This document shows positions 9,670 to 21,020 of a stretch of DNA of 64,000 nucleotides, one piece after another. Numbering within the stretch: the first letter of the stretch is position 1; every line of letters starts with the position of its first letter. The translations under genes and the position numbers were made by a program. Below the pieces are notes generated by a model, which was not told the origin of the DNA, made no database searches, and saw only the letters and a program-made list of their open reading frames with translations. The stretch lies in assembly GCA_965199555.1 (NCBI GenBank), contig CBDASJ010000006.1:806001-870000 (forward strand). The letters run 5' to 3'. The stretch comes from LMUY01 sp965199555 (lineage in GTDB: Bacteria; Pseudomonadota; Alphaproteobacteria; Acetobacterales; Acetobacteraceae).

Positions 9670-10257
9670 TCATGTTGTTTTCTGACATAGGCGTCGGAGC
9701 ATCAGCCTGATTGACGCCCAACGCAGGAAAGCGAGGGCGTTACGGTTCAGGCACTCCCAATCCTTGGCCAAGCGTCGGCAGCGGTTCAGCCAGGCGATCG
9801 TGCGTTCGACGATCCAGCGTTTTGGCAGCACGACGAAGCGAGCGACGTCGGATCGCTTGACGATCTCGATGTTGACCTGGCTGCAGACGTGGGCCAACCC
9901 GTCCTGAAAGCGTGGTCCCTGGTAGCCACCGTCGGCATAGAGCTTGAGCAGGAACGGGTAGAGCCCGAACAACGAGGCCATCAGCAGCACACCGCCATCA
10001 CGGTCTTGGATGTCGGCGGCATGTACGATCGCTTGCATCAGCAAGCCTTGCGTATCGACAAGGACGTGGCGCTTCTTGCCTTTGATTTTCTTGCCCGCAT
10101 CAAAGCCGGGCGGGTCCGAAATCCCCCTTTTTCCGCGCTCTTGACACTTTGACTGTCGATAATGGCCGCAGTCGGGCTCGCTTGGCGCCCTGCCTGCTCG
10201 CGGCAGGCGACGTAAAGCGCGTGGTGCAGCCGGTCGAGCGTGCCGTCGTGCTCCCAA
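9670..10257 (-). CDS. IS5-family transposase, second frame (orfB)
   Basis: The useful part begins after the -1 shift near 10123-10132 with FDAGKKIKGKKRH and supplies the second Asp (LYADGGYQG) and the Glu (RWIVERTIAWLNR). The residues upstream of the shift in this frame are out of register with orfA and probably untranslated. The stop lies inside the left inverted repeat. Joined to orfA this gives an ordinary-length IS5 transposase. Confidence 0.86.
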   Translation of the reverse strand: MGARRHARPAAPRALRRLPRAGRAPSEPDCGHYRQSKCQERGKRGISDPPGFDAGKKIKGKKRHVLVDTQGLLMQAIVHAADIQDRDGGVLLMASLFGLYPFLLKLYADGGYQGPRFQDGLAHVCSQVNIEIVKRSDVARFVVLPKRWIVERTIAWLNRCRRLAKDWECLNRNALAFLRWASIRLMLRRLCQKTT

Positions 10258-10505
10258 CGCTTGAAGTAAAAGTTAACCGTGCTGCGCGGCGGCAGGTCCT
10301 TGGGGATCGCGGCCCACTGGCACCCGGTGCTCAGCACATACATCAGCCCGTTGACTATCTCGCGCACATCCACCGTCCGCTTGTTGCCACCCCGCTTGGC
10401 GCGAGGGATCAGCGGCTTGGTCAGCGACCACTCGGCATCCGTCAGGTCGCTTGGATATCGCAACCTACTACGGTCATACCGACCGCGGTTCTCAACCGTC
10501 CACAT
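10038..10505 (-). CDS. IS5-family transposase, first frame (orfA)
   Basis: 155 aa. The N-terminus has the IS427-group pattern (YPSDLTDAEW, then LSTGCQWAAIPKDLPP) and IIDSQSVKSAEKGG, which supplies the first catalytic Asp of the DDE triad. The frame continues past an A5/G5 run (10123-10132 on the plus strand as CCCCCTTTTT), where a -1 shift would join orfB. Programmed frameshifting is usual in this IS group; it is inferred here from the overlap and the slippery run. Confidence 0.88.
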   Translation of the reverse strand: MWTVENRGRYDRSRLRYPSDLTDAEWSLTKPLIPRAKRGGNKRTVDVREIVNGLMYVLSTGCQWAAIPKDLPPRSTVNFYFKRWEHDGTLDRLHHALYVACREQAGRQASPTAAIIDSQSVKSAEKGGFRTRPALMRARKSKARSATSLSIRKAC

Positions 10506-10584
10506 TCCACTACCCTCGCGACTCGACGCAAAGCGATGGAATCACAACCGACTCACCAGACTCAACATGATCTTGGATCGACAC

Positions 10585-10587
10585 TTA
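10585..10587. repeat. Target-site duplication TTA, right copy
   Basis: TTA immediately outside the right IS end. Keeping one copy and removing the IS joins minus-strand codons for ICKIFDEQKVSL directly to TDKLEFQWRNG with no stop. Confidence 0.8.
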
Positions 10588-11383
10588 AGGAGACCTTCTG
10601 CTCGTCAAATATCTTGCAAATAAATAGGTTGAATATCTTATTAAACGCATTGGGCTTGTCGGAGACCACGTGCCGACGAAGTATCTCTTCAAATTCGTTG
10701 AATATTGTTTGACCATCCTCCTGCTTCATATCCACAAGATCGCGGATGAGCAGAGTGGGCTGTTTAAACAGGTAAGGCGTATTCTCAAATAGGCCCGTCT
10801 TAAAAGTCTCTTTGTCCCAACTTGAATATATATCCTCGACATTCGAGCCTATCAGCCCCTGGGCACTCATACCCACATATGACTCTGCTCGCTTGTTAGC
10901 GGCAAAGTCGACAGTGTAAACGACCAGCCACTCAGATGAGCGGTCCTGTACAAAATAAGTTAACACTTGCCCACCAGACGCGAGGAATCGTGCTGTCTCG
11001 GCTTTAAATTCCGTTCCAGGAGTTTTACATTCAACCATCAGATACGGCGCCCCATCACGCTCGACTAGGATGTCAAGGTACTTAGGGTCAAGGCCAACCT
11101 TATAGCTTCTCTCTAGTACTATTGAGCCTGGGGCGTATCCCTGAGCTAGAAGGCGGCATACGCAGTCAAGCACCACCAATGACTCGGGCTGGGCGAACGT
11201 TGCAGTCGTTTTGCGCCCCTTGCGGATAGCCTTAGGATAATCAATCTTTGAATCGGCGGGGCTTGTCCCAAGATTGCATTTGATACGAATGCCGCCCGCG
11301 AAATCGCGATTCCAGACCGCACCGTGTGGGTCCGCGGTGAACCCGATCGAGGTTAAGGCCGCTCGTATCGTCGGTAGGGACAA
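10588..11383 (-). pseudogene. Single-chain restriction-modification enzyme, 5' part: HsdR-N nuclease domain (split by IS)
   Basis: Starts at a TTG (11383) with GGAG seven bases upstream; the frame closes further upstream at a TAA with no ATG. It contains the PD-(D/E)xK signature YLDILVERD...LMVECKTPG of type I R-subunit N-terminal nuclease domains and ends in ICKIFDEQKVSL before reading into the IS and stopping at 10562-10564. In intact relatives this tail leads straight into the methylase domain. With the IS removed the gene would encode 1064 aa with order nuclease, methylase, specificity: a type IIG-like or fused type I-like enzyme. Confidence 0.8.
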
Positions 11384-11653
11384 AACAGTGCTCCGAAGAT
11401 GTACGTCGAGCCGATCTCCTTAACCTCCTTTCGAGGTCGTGAACAGAGTGTTCGAAGGCCCAGTTTTCTGGATCCTAGCCCAGCGGCATTGGTGTATCAC
11501 TCTGTCAAGCGACCGTTTGACGAGATGATAAGCGTTCGCAGGGCTGAAGGTCTGTTTTTCGCTCGTCGCCGCTCCACAGCGAACTGTCCGCTTTCGGCCA
11601 GACCGCCCTGAAGGCGGACCTATGTATGACCCGTCCAGATCAGGGTTCGACCG
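11384..11653. other. Intergenic stretch between the split RM gene and the carboxylase operon
   Basis: No convincing gene. A short CCGCC/GGCGG stem with a five-base loop lies near 11603-11617, downstream of the carboxylase operon on the minus strand, but without a T-run, so it is only a weak terminator candidate. Composition changes here from AT-richer foreign DNA to the high-GC background. Confidence 0.4.
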
Positions 11654-13645
<1,992 letters not shown>

Positions 13646-13647
13646 CG

Positions 13648-15279
13648 TCACATCCGGAACAGGCCGAACCCGCCGGCCGCCCGTCGCTGCTCGGTCCACG
13701 GTTCGATCGGGGCGTTCAAGGCGGCGGACAAGCCCAGGGCGAGCACGGTGCGGGTGTCCGCCGGGTCGATCACGCCGTCATCCCACAAGCGGGCGGTGGC
13801 GTAGTACGGGTGGCCCTGGGTTTCGTATTGCTGCTCGATCGGCGCCTTGAACGCGGCCTCCTCCTCGGCGGGCCAGTCCTTGCCCTGCGCCGCCAGCCCG
13901 TCCCGCCGCACCTGCGCCAGCACGGAGGCAGCCTGCGTGCCGCCCATGACGCTGATGCGCGCGTTCGGCCACATCCACAGAAAGCGCGGCGAATAGGCAC
14001 GCCCGCACATGCCATAATTGCCGGCGCCGAAGCTGCCGCCGATGATGACGGTGAATTTCGGCACCGCCACGGTGGCCACGGCGGTCACCAGCTTGGCGCC
14101 GTCCTTGGCGATGCCGCCGGATTCGTATTTCCGCCCCACCATGAAGCCGGTGATGTTCTGCAGGAACACCAGCGGGATGCCGCGCTGGCCGCACAGCTCC
14201 ACGAAATGCGCACCCTTCTGCGCGCTTTCGCCGAACAGGATGCCGTTATTGGCGACGATGCCGACCGGATAGCCCCAGATGCGCGCGAACCCCGTCACCA
14301 GCGTGGTGCCGTACAGCCGCTTGAACTCGTCGAAGCTGCTGTCGTCGACGATGCGGGCGATGATCTCCCGCACGTCATAGCTTTCGCGGCTGTTGGCGGG
14401 GACGATCCCGTACAGCTCCTCCGCGGGGAAGCGCGGCTCCTGCGGCGGCGCCACGTCCAGCGCGACCTGCTTCACCGTGTTGAGCGTGCCGACGATCTGG
14501 CGGACGATGCCCAGGGCGTGCGCGTCGCTTTCCGCCATGTGGTCCGTCACGCCGGACACGCGGCTATGCACGTCGGCGCCGCCGAGATCCTCCGCCGTCA
14601 CCACCTCCCCGGTCGCCGCCTTCACCAGCGGCGGCCCGCCCAGGAAGATCGTGCCCTGGTTGCGCACGATGACGGATTCGTCGGCCATGGCCGGGACATA
14701 GGCGCCGCCTGCGGTGCAGGAGCCCATCACGGCGGCGATCTGCGGGATGCCGGCAGCGGACATCTGCGCCTGGTTGAAGAAGATGCGGCCGAAATGATCG
14801 CGGTCGGGGAATACCTCGTCCTGGTTCGGCAGGTTGGCGCCGCCGCTGTCCACCAGGTAGATGCAGGGCAGCCGGTTCTGCCAAGCGATCTCCTGCGCGC
14901 GCAGGTGCTTCTTCACGGTGATCGGGTAATAGGTACCCCCTTTCACCGTGGCGTCGTTGGCGACGATCATGCATTCGCGGCCGCGCACCCGGCCAATGCC
15001 GGTGATGATGCTGCCGCCGGGGCTTTCGCCGCCATACAGCCCCATCCCCGCGAGCTGTGACAGCTCCAGGAAGGGCGATCCCGGGTCGGTCAGCATCTGC
15101 ACCCGGTCGCGCGGCAGCAGCTTGCCGCGGGCGACGTGGCGCGCGCGGGACCGTTCCCCGCCGCCTTCGCAAACCCGTTCGGCCTGGGCGCGCAAATCCT
15201 CCGTCAGGCCCGCCATGGCGGCGGCGTTGGCGCGGAACGCGGCGGATCGCGGGTCGATCACGCTTGCCAGCGACGGCAT
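13648..15279 (-). CDS. mccB: Acyl-CoA carboxylase carboxyltransferase beta subunit (methylcrotonyl-CoA type)
   Basis: 543 aa from ATG 15279 (MPSLASVIDP); the frame also opens at 15339. Carboxyltransferase features: SGGANLPNQDEVFPD, GSCTAGGAYVPAM, and the MCC-beta hallmark NITGFMVGRKYE followed by GGSFGAGNYGMCGRAY. It precedes the biotin subunit in the same direction, forming a two-gene unit that would carboxylate 3-methylcrotonyl-CoA. Isovaleryl-CoA dehydrogenase and methylglutaconyl-CoA hydratase, the usual partners, are not in this window. Confidence 0.9.
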   Translation of the reverse strand: MPSLASVIDPRSAAFRANAAAMAGLTEDLRAQAERVCEGGGERSRARHVARGKLLPRDRVQMLTDPGSPFLELSQLAGMGLYGGESPGGSIITGIGRVRGRECMIVANDATVKGGTYYPITVKKHLRAQEIAWQNRLPCIYLVDSGGANLPNQDEVFPDRDHFGRIFFNQAQMSAAGIPQIAAVMGSCTAGGAYVPAMADESVIVRNQGTIFLGGPPLVKAATGEVVTAEDLGGADVHSRVSGVTDHMAESDAHALGIVRQIVGTLNTVKQVALDVAPPQEPRFPAEELYGIVPANSRESYDVREIIARIVDDSSFDEFKRLYGTTLVTGFARIWGYPVGIVANNGILFGESAQKGAHFVELCGQRGIPLVFLQNITGFMVGRKYESGGIAKDGAKLVTAVATVAVPKFTVIIGGSFGAGNYGMCGRAYSPRFLWMWPNARISVMGGTQAASVLAQVRRDGLAAQGKDWPAEEEAAFKAPIEQQYETQGHPYYATARLWDDGVIDPADTRTVLALGLSAALNAPIEPWTEQRRAAGGFGLFRM

Positions 15280-15379
15280 CAGTGAAGCCCCTGTTCCATT
15301 GCCATGCACGTGCCCCCGGATGGTTTTGCCGGTGAACATACGGCAGATTCACCCGCCGGCAAGCAGGCCCGCCGGACGT

Positions 15380-16939
15380 TCAGCCAGCCGGGGCCGTGGC
15401 GGGCGGCTGTTCGAAGGCGGAGCGGACCGTGCGGATCGCGCCGTCCAGCATCACGCCCGCTTCGTCGGCCAGGGCCGCTTCGCGCAGCCGGCGCAGCCAG
15501 GCCGCGCCGTCCGGCCTCCCCACCAGCGCCGGCGCTTCCGCGATCACCCGGTCGAACTTCGACGTGCCGCGGGCATGCGTGTCGGAATAGCCCTTCACCA
15601 GGCGGCGGCATGCCAGCACCTCGACGCCCAGGTCGTAATCCGCTTCCGCCATGCGCCGGGCCAGCGCCAGCCAGGACTCGAGGTGCGCCATTTCCCGCTG
15701 GTGCCGCAGCAGCCGGCGCCGCATCGGCTTCAGCGCCGCGACCAGATACAGCGACAGGAACCAGGCAACCGTGCCCGTCCGCACGCGGCGGCCGCGATTG
15801 ACCACCCGGTCCAACTGCCGAAACAAGCCCGGCCGGCCTTCCAGCCATTTGCCCAGCCGCACCGGCAGCGTCCCCACCACCTCGTCCATGCGGGGATGCA
15901 TGAACTCCGTCATGTACAGCAACTGGTCCGGCCGCTTGCCGACTTCCCGGTCGATGCGGGTGAAGCGGGACGCGCGGGTCTTCAGGTCCGCCACGCGGAT
16001 GACGTCGTCGTAGCACAGCGCGACCGCGACGTATTTGGCCGCCGTGCGGGTCAGCGCGTGGCCCCGGCTGGCACCGCCCAGTGCCTCGTCAAGCGCCAGC
16101 AGCTCCGCGACCCGGTCCAGGTATTCGCCGGCGTAGGCCGCGTCCTGGTAGTCGGTCAGCCGCTTCAGCCCGGCGAACAGCATCGGGTGGGTCGCAGCGG
16201 GAAACTCGCTCCGCAGCCGCGCCAGCAGGTCGTCCAACACCTTTGTGCCCGTCCTGGGCGGGATGCCATCGGCCGGCGCGGGCAGCGCGACAGGCGCCAC
16301 CGGGTTGCGCACCCGGTCGCGGGCGGCGTGAAAGGCGCGCAGGCTCGGCTCCACCCCCTTGCCGCCGGCGCGGATCGCGGCCTCGAAATCAGCCACCGGG
16401 AACGGCAGCACCTCCGCGCCCGCCAGGGCGCCGAACAGCGCGGCGGACACCACGCTGCCGTTCTGCTCGGCCAGGGCCTGCATGTCGAACAGGATCGCGT
16501 GCCGGGCGGCGATGCCGGACGCGTCGTCCACCGGAACCGAGCTGGCGATGCCGTTGCCGGGCGTTTCCTTTTCGCTGACCGCCAGGGCGCGGTGGGTGGA
16601 CGCGATCAGCGTCGTGCGGTCCGGCGTGACCAGGCCGCGCAGCATCGAGCGGCCGGCTTCCATGAACTCGGCCGCCAGCACCACGTCCACGTCGCCCGGC
16701 GTGGGGCTGAGCGACAGCACCGGCAGCCGGCCGCCGCGCGCGGGCAGCATCTCCACGTAATAGATCGTGGCGCCGGTGCGCTGCGCCACGCCCGGCACGG
16801 AGGTCGATTGCGCCACCCACCCGGCATGCTCAGCCGCCGCAACGATCCAATCCGTCAGCACGCCGCCGCCTTGTCCGCCCATGGCCAGCACCGCGACGGC
16901 AAGCGGCTTTTCGTGAGGCGCGCTGCCCCCGTCGTTCAC
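15380..16939 (-). CDS. iorB: Indolepyruvate:ferredoxin oxidoreductase, beta-type subunit
   Basis: 519 aa. The N-terminal ~200 residues are the pyruvate/ketoisovalerate oxidoreductase gamma-type domain (GGQGGGVLTDW at 21-31, then VPGVAQRTGATIYYVEM). The long Arg-rich C-terminal half is typical of bacterial IorB fused to an extra domain. The start overlaps the iorA stop (ATGA). The pair would decarboxylate aryl- or branched-chain 2-oxo acids to acyl-CoA using ferredoxin; the exact substrate is inferred from family. Confidence 0.85.
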   Translation of the reverse strand: MNDGGSAPHEKPLAVAVLAMGGQGGGVLTDWIVAAAEHAGWVAQSTSVPGVAQRTGATIYYVEMLPARGGRLPVLSLSPTPGDVDVVLAAEFMEAGRSMLRGLVTPDRTTLIASTHRALAVSEKETPGNGIASSVPVDDASGIAARHAILFDMQALAEQNGSVVSAALFGALAGAEVLPFPVADFEAAIRAGGKGVEPSLRAFHAARDRVRNPVAPVALPAPADGIPPRTGTKVLDDLLARLRSEFPAATHPMLFAGLKRLTDYQDAAYAGEYLDRVAELLALDEALGGASRGHALTRTAAKYVAVALCYDDVIRVADLKTRASRFTRIDREVGKRPDQLLYMTEFMHPRMDEVVGTLPVRLGKWLEGRPGLFRQLDRVVNRGRRVRTGTVAWFLSLYLVAALKPMRRRLLRHQREMAHLESWLALARRMAEADYDLGVEVLACRRLVKGYSDTHARGTSKFDRVIAEAPALVGRPDGAAWLRRLREAALADEAGVMLDGAIRTVRSAFEQPPATAPAG

Positions 16940-19086
16940 GCGAACACGACCCGCCTCGCATCCCGCCGCCGCTGCAAGGCGCCGATCACCGCCCCGCGAA
17001 TTCGCGCCAGCACGCGGTCAAGCCAGGTCGGGTTGAAGATGATGTCGGCGCGGTAAAAGGACGGGCACAGCACCGCCGCTTCGGCGACCTCACCACAATT
17101 GCCGCAGCCGACGCAGCTATTGTCGATTGCGGCCACCGGGTCGTCGCGCAGCGGGTCGTCCAACTGCTTGACGGACAGGGACGGGCAGCCGGACAGGCGC
17201 ATGCAGGCGTGGTCCCCCGTGCACACATCCTCGTCCACGCCGAAGCGCTGCTTGACCATGCGGCGGCCGTCCTTCACCGCCTTGTTGAACAGCGGCTTTT
17301 CCCGGCGCTGCTTGTTCAGCATGCATTCGGACGCCGCGACGATCACCTTCGGCCCCGGCTCGCGGGAGGTGAGCGCCGCCTTCAGCGTGTCGCGCAGCCG
17401 GGCCACGTCGTAGGTGCGGTCGATCTGTCGCACCCAACGGGCGCCGATGCCGCGCACCGCCTTGGCGATGGAGTTGTTGGTGGACCGCCGGGCGTTCTGC
17501 GCGCGGGACGACAGGATGTCCTGCCCGCCGGTCGCCGAGGAGTAGTAGTTGTCCACGACCACAACCACCTGGTCCTGCTTGTTGAACACGGCGTTGCCGA
17601 TGCCGGACGACAGGCCGTTATGCCAGAACCCGCCATCCCCCATGACGGAGATCGGGCGCTTGTCCGCCGGCACGTTGAAGGCGGAGGCGGAGGCTGGCCC
17701 CAGCCCATAGCCCATGGTCGTGCCGCCCAGGTTGAACGGCGGCAGAATGGAAAACAGGTGGCAGCCGATGTCGGAGGAAATCTGGTGCGGCCCAAGCTCC
17801 TGCTCCACCAGCTTCATCGCCGCGAAGATCGGCCGCTCCGGGCAGCCGATGCAGAACCCGGCCGGGCGCGGCGGCACGATCTGCGCCAGGGCCTTGACCT
17901 GCGGCGTGGCCAGGACCGGGTCCGCATTGGGGATCGGCGGCCGGTTGCGCAGCAGCCCCGGCGCGTGGGCGTCCAGGAAGCTTTGGATGCCGTTCGCCAC
18001 CACGCTGGCCGTGTAGTCGCCGCCGAGCGGCAGCATGCCCTTGCCGCGCAGCTTGGTGTTGATGTCGCGCCGCCGCAGCACGAGGCTTAGCGCCTGCTCG
18101 ATGTATTCCGGGTGCCCTTCCTCGACCATAAGCACCGCGTCCTTGCCGAGGCAGAACGCCGCCACCTCGTCGTCGGCCAGCGGGTAAGTGACGTTCAGCA
18201 CGTAAAGCGGCACCTGGCTTTCGCCATACGCATCCGCCAGGCCGAGATATTGCAGGCCGCGGATCACCGAATTGTACATGCCGCCTTGCAGGATGATGCC
18301 CACCTCGCCGGTGTCCGGGCCGAAATGCTCGTTCAGCTTGTGTTCGGTGATAAAGCGCACCGCGGCGGGCCAGCGCTGCTCCAGCTTCTGCCGGTCCTGG
18401 ATCATGGAGGCGGGCGGCAGCACGATCCGGTCCACGTCGCGCCGCGGGTTTTCCAACGCTTCCCGCAGCGTGAAGGCCGGCCGGCGGTTGTCCTTGGCGG
18501 TGAACTGGCCGTGCACGTGGCAGGCGCGGATGCGCACCTGCAGCATGACGGGCGTGTTGGTGGCTTCCGACAGCTCGAACCCGTCTTCCACGGCCTTGAC
18601 GATGGAGGGCAGGTTCGGCCGCGGGTCCAGCAGCCACATCTGCGATTTCATGGCGAAGGCGTGGCTGCGTTCCTGCGGGATGGAGGAGCCTTCGCCGTAA
18701 TCCTCCCCCAGGATGATCAGCGCCCCGCCAGTCACCCCGCCGGACGCCAGGTTGGTCAGCGCGTCGGAGGCGACGTTGGTGCCCGCCGTGGACTTCCACG
18801 TCACCGCCCCGCGCAACGGGTACATCACGGACGCCGACAGCGACGCCGCTGCGGCCGCTTCGGAGGCGGAGGACTCGAAATGCACCCCCAGCTCGTCCAG
18901 CACGTCCCGCGCGTCGGCCAGCACGTCCATCAGGTGCGAGATGGGGGAGCCCTGGTAGCCGCCGACATAGGCCACGCCGGATTGCAGCAGCGCCTTGGTG
19001 ATGGCCAGGATGCCTTCGCCGCGGAAGGTTTCTCCGGCGCCGAGCCGCAGATCCTCGACTTCACGGGCAAATGAACGTTCTGCCAT
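16936..19086 (-). CDS. iorA: Indolepyruvate:ferredoxin oxidoreductase, alpha-type (TPP, Fe-S) subunit
   Basis: 716 aa. N-terminal PYR domain (GGYQGSPISHL near 42-52), TPP site (MGDGGFWHNG near 481-490, followed by an N-Y pair), and a C-terminal ferredoxin-like segment with CTGDHAC near 621 and CVGCGNC near 656 ending in LCPSF. It lacks the full second CxxCxxCxxxC of some archaeal enzymes, as in many proteobacterial IorA. The operon is downstream of a GMC oxidoreductase and upstream of, and co-directional with, the mcc pair, suggesting amino-acid-derived 2-oxo-acid breakdown. Confidence 0.88.
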   Translation of the reverse strand: MAERSFAREVEDLRLGAGETFRGEGILAITKALLQSGVAYVGGYQGSPISHLMDVLADARDVLDELGVHFESSASEAAAAASLSASVMYPLRGAVTWKSTAGTNVASDALTNLASGGVTGGALIILGEDYGEGSSIPQERSHAFAMKSQMWLLDPRPNLPSIVKAVEDGFELSEATNTPVMLQVRIRACHVHGQFTAKDNRRPAFTLREALENPRRDVDRIVLPPASMIQDRQKLEQRWPAAVRFITEHKLNEHFGPDTGEVGIILQGGMYNSVIRGLQYLGLADAYGESQVPLYVLNVTYPLADDEVAAFCLGKDAVLMVEEGHPEYIEQALSLVLRRRDINTKLRGKGMLPLGGDYTASVVANGIQSFLDAHAPGLLRNRPPIPNADPVLATPQVKALAQIVPPRPAGFCIGCPERPIFAAMKLVEQELGPHQISSDIGCHLFSILPPFNLGGTTMGYGLGPASASAFNVPADKRPISVMGDGGFWHNGLSSGIGNAVFNKQDQVVVVVDNYYSSATGGQDILSSRAQNARRSTNNSIAKAVRGIGARWVRQIDRTYDVARLRDTLKAALTSREPGPKVIVAASECMLNKQRREKPLFNKAVKDGRRMVKQRFGVDEDVCTGDHACMRLSGCPSLSVKQLDDPLRDDPVAAIDNSCVGCGNCGEVAEAAVLCPSFYRADIIFNPTWLDRVLARIRGAVIGALQRRRDARRVVFA

Positions 19087-19231
19087 GGCCGGTCCCCATC
19101 CTCAAACCCAGCCCGACACCGGCCAGGACATCCAGCCACGGGTCACGCTGGGGATCATGCCGCCGCGGCATTTGAGCGCTGGCAGCACCGAATCACTTCA
19201 AATATCAAGCATCCCGAGTCAAGCCCGGCCT

Positions 19232-20875
19232 TTAGGCCGCTTCCGCCAGCGCCGCCCGGCCGCGGATCATGTCTGCCGCCTTGGCCGCGATCATCAACGT
19301 CGTCGCATAGGTGTTGGCGGACGGCATGCTCGGCATGACCGACGCATCGACCACCCGCAGCCCGTCCAGCCCGTGCACGCGCAACTGGTCGTCCACCACC
19401 GCCATCGGGTCGGTGGCCGGCCCCATCCGCGCCGTGCCGATCAGGTGATAGGTGGTCGAGCCGTTCGCGAAGGCAAAAGCCAGCAGCTCGTCGTCGGACT
19501 GCACCGCCGGCCCCGGCAGTACCTCGCTGTCGACGAACGGCGCCAGCTCCGGCGTGCCGAGCAGGCGGCGGATCAGCCGGATGCCGCCCAGCGTCACCCG
19601 CCGGTCGATCGGGTCGGACAGGTAGTTTGGCTGGATCACCGGATCCACGAACACGTCGGCGGCGCGGGCGTGCACGTGGCCGGTGCTTTGCGGCCGGTGC
19701 GCCCACACCCCGGCGGTCATGCCGGGATAGTCGTCCAGCACGTAGACGGCGCCCTGCTTGTAGGAGCCGGGGGTGAACACGCATTGCAGGTCCGGCAGGT
19801 CCAGCCCCTCGAAGGACTGCCAGAACACGTGCACGTGGGACGGCGCCGTGGCCAGGATGCTCGGCCGCCGCGTCGCCCAGCGCGCCACCTCCGCGGCCAA
19901 ACGCGGGCCGCGCGACAGCTCGTTCAGGGTCACCGTGCCGGGCTTGGCGCGGACCACCAGGCGGACGGCGTAGTGGTCGCGGAAGTTCGCGCCGACGCCG
20001 GGCAAGGCGTGCCGCACGGGAACGCCCAGCTCGGCGAGCAGGTCCGCCGGCCCGATGCCGGACACCTGCAGCAGCCGGGCGGTGTTGACCGTGCCGGCAC
20101 TGACGATCACCTCCCGCCGGGCGTGCACCACCTGCTCCGCGCCGCCGCGTTGCCGCACGAAGCGCACGCCCGTGGCACGCCGGCCGTCCAGCACCACGCC
20201 GGCCGCCCGCGCCCCGGTGCGCACCTCCAGATTGGGGCGCCCGCGCGCGGGTTTGAGAAAGGCGCGGGCGGCGCTGACCCGGCGGCCATTGAGGATCGCC
20301 CGCTGGAAGTAGCCCACGCCCGCCTGCTCGCCGCTGTTGTAGTCCGGGTTGCGCGGGATGCCGGCCGCGACGCAGCCGGCGATGAACGCTTCCGACAACG
20401 GGTGCAGCCAGTCCATGTCGGTCACGGGAATGCCACCGCTGCGGCCGCGCACGCCGTCATCGCCCAGGCCGATCCGCCGCTCCGTTTGGCGGTAATAGGG
20501 CAGCACGTCGGCGAACCCCCAGCCCCGGTTGCCGCGCTGCGCCCAGGCGTCCAAATCCGCCGGCTGCCCGCGATTCCAGATCATGCCGTTGACGGAAGAG
20601 GAGCCGCCGAGCGTGCGGCCCTGCGTGGTGGCGATGGCGCGGCCGCCGGTGCGCTCGGTCGGCTCGGTGCGGAACTGCCAGGTATAGGCCGGGTCGAACA
20701 GCGTCTTGATGAAGCCGGCGGGAATGTGGATGAACGGGTTGCGGTCGGGCGGCCCGGCTTCCAGCACGCACACGGTGGTGACGCCATCCTCCGTCAGCCG
20801 GTTGGCCAGCAGCGACCCCGCCGACCCGCCGCCGACGATCACGTAATCGAAGCTGTCGGCCGCTTGGCGTGCCAT
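19232..20875 (-). CDS. GMC-family FAD oxidoreductase (choline dehydrogenase-like)
   Basis: 547 aa. Rossmann FAD site DYVIVGGGSAGS at residues 10-21; GMC signature 1 (GRTLGGSSSVNGMIWNRG, around 86-103) and signature 2 (SAGTVNTARLLQVSGIGP, around 256-273). The C-terminus carries the active-site His (TYHLIGTARMG) and an Asn (PSANTYATTL) in the His/Asn pair position. The family oxidises primary alcohols such as choline, polyethylene glycol or aliphatic alcohols. No signal peptide is visible. The 145 bp between it and iorA hold nothing recognisable. Confidence 0.88.
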   Translation of the reverse strand: MARQAADSFDYVIVGGGSAGSLLANRLTEDGVTTVCVLEAGPPDRNPFIHIPAGFIKTLFDPAYTWQFRTEPTERTGGRAIATTQGRTLGGSSSVNGMIWNRGQPADLDAWAQRGNRGWGFADVLPYYRQTERRIGLGDDGVRGRSGGIPVTDMDWLHPLSEAFIAGCVAAGIPRNPDYNSGEQAGVGYFQRAILNGRRVSAARAFLKPARGRPNLEVRTGARAAGVVLDGRRATGVRFVRQRGGAEQVVHARREVIVSAGTVNTARLLQVSGIGPADLLAELGVPVRHALPGVGANFRDHYAVRLVVRAKPGTVTLNELSRGPRLAAEVARWATRRPSILATAPSHVHVFWQSFEGLDLPDLQCVFTPGSYKQGAVYVLDDYPGMTAGVWAHRPQSTGHVHARAADVFVDPVIQPNYLSDPIDRRVTLGGIRLIRRLLGTPELAPFVDSEVLPGPAVQSDDELLAFAFANGSTTYHLIGTARMGPATDPMAVVDDQLRVHGLDGLRVVDASVMPSMPSANTYATTLMIAAKAADMIRGRAALAEAA

Positions 20876-21020
20876 GTGTTGTCCTTCCGCGCGCTTCCCC
20901 GGCGGGATAGCAGCAGATTCACCGCCGGTTTGCCATCCCGGGCGGCGGCAGTCGCACGATCCACCCGGCTTCGCCCAATGGCTGCCGACGTAGGCTTCGC
21001 CTAACGGCGTACCGGATTGG

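Larger units (their letters stand above)
9656..10584 (-). mobile_element. IS5-family (IS427-group-like) insertion sequence, 929 bp
   Basis: Both edges can be read directly. The terminal inverted repeats are 22 bp with one mismatch (shared core GTCGATCCAAGATCATGT), at 9656-9677 and 10563-10584, flanked by TTA at 9653-9655 and 10585-10587. Inside are two overlapping minus-strand reading frames of a DDE transposase. The element is complete and looks recent: the repeats and duplication are intact and excision would restore the host gene. Confidence 0.93.

Noticed and set aside
11399..11611. 70-residue frame between the RM gene and mcc operon
   Set aside because: No domain, poor codon pattern and no convincing ribosome site.
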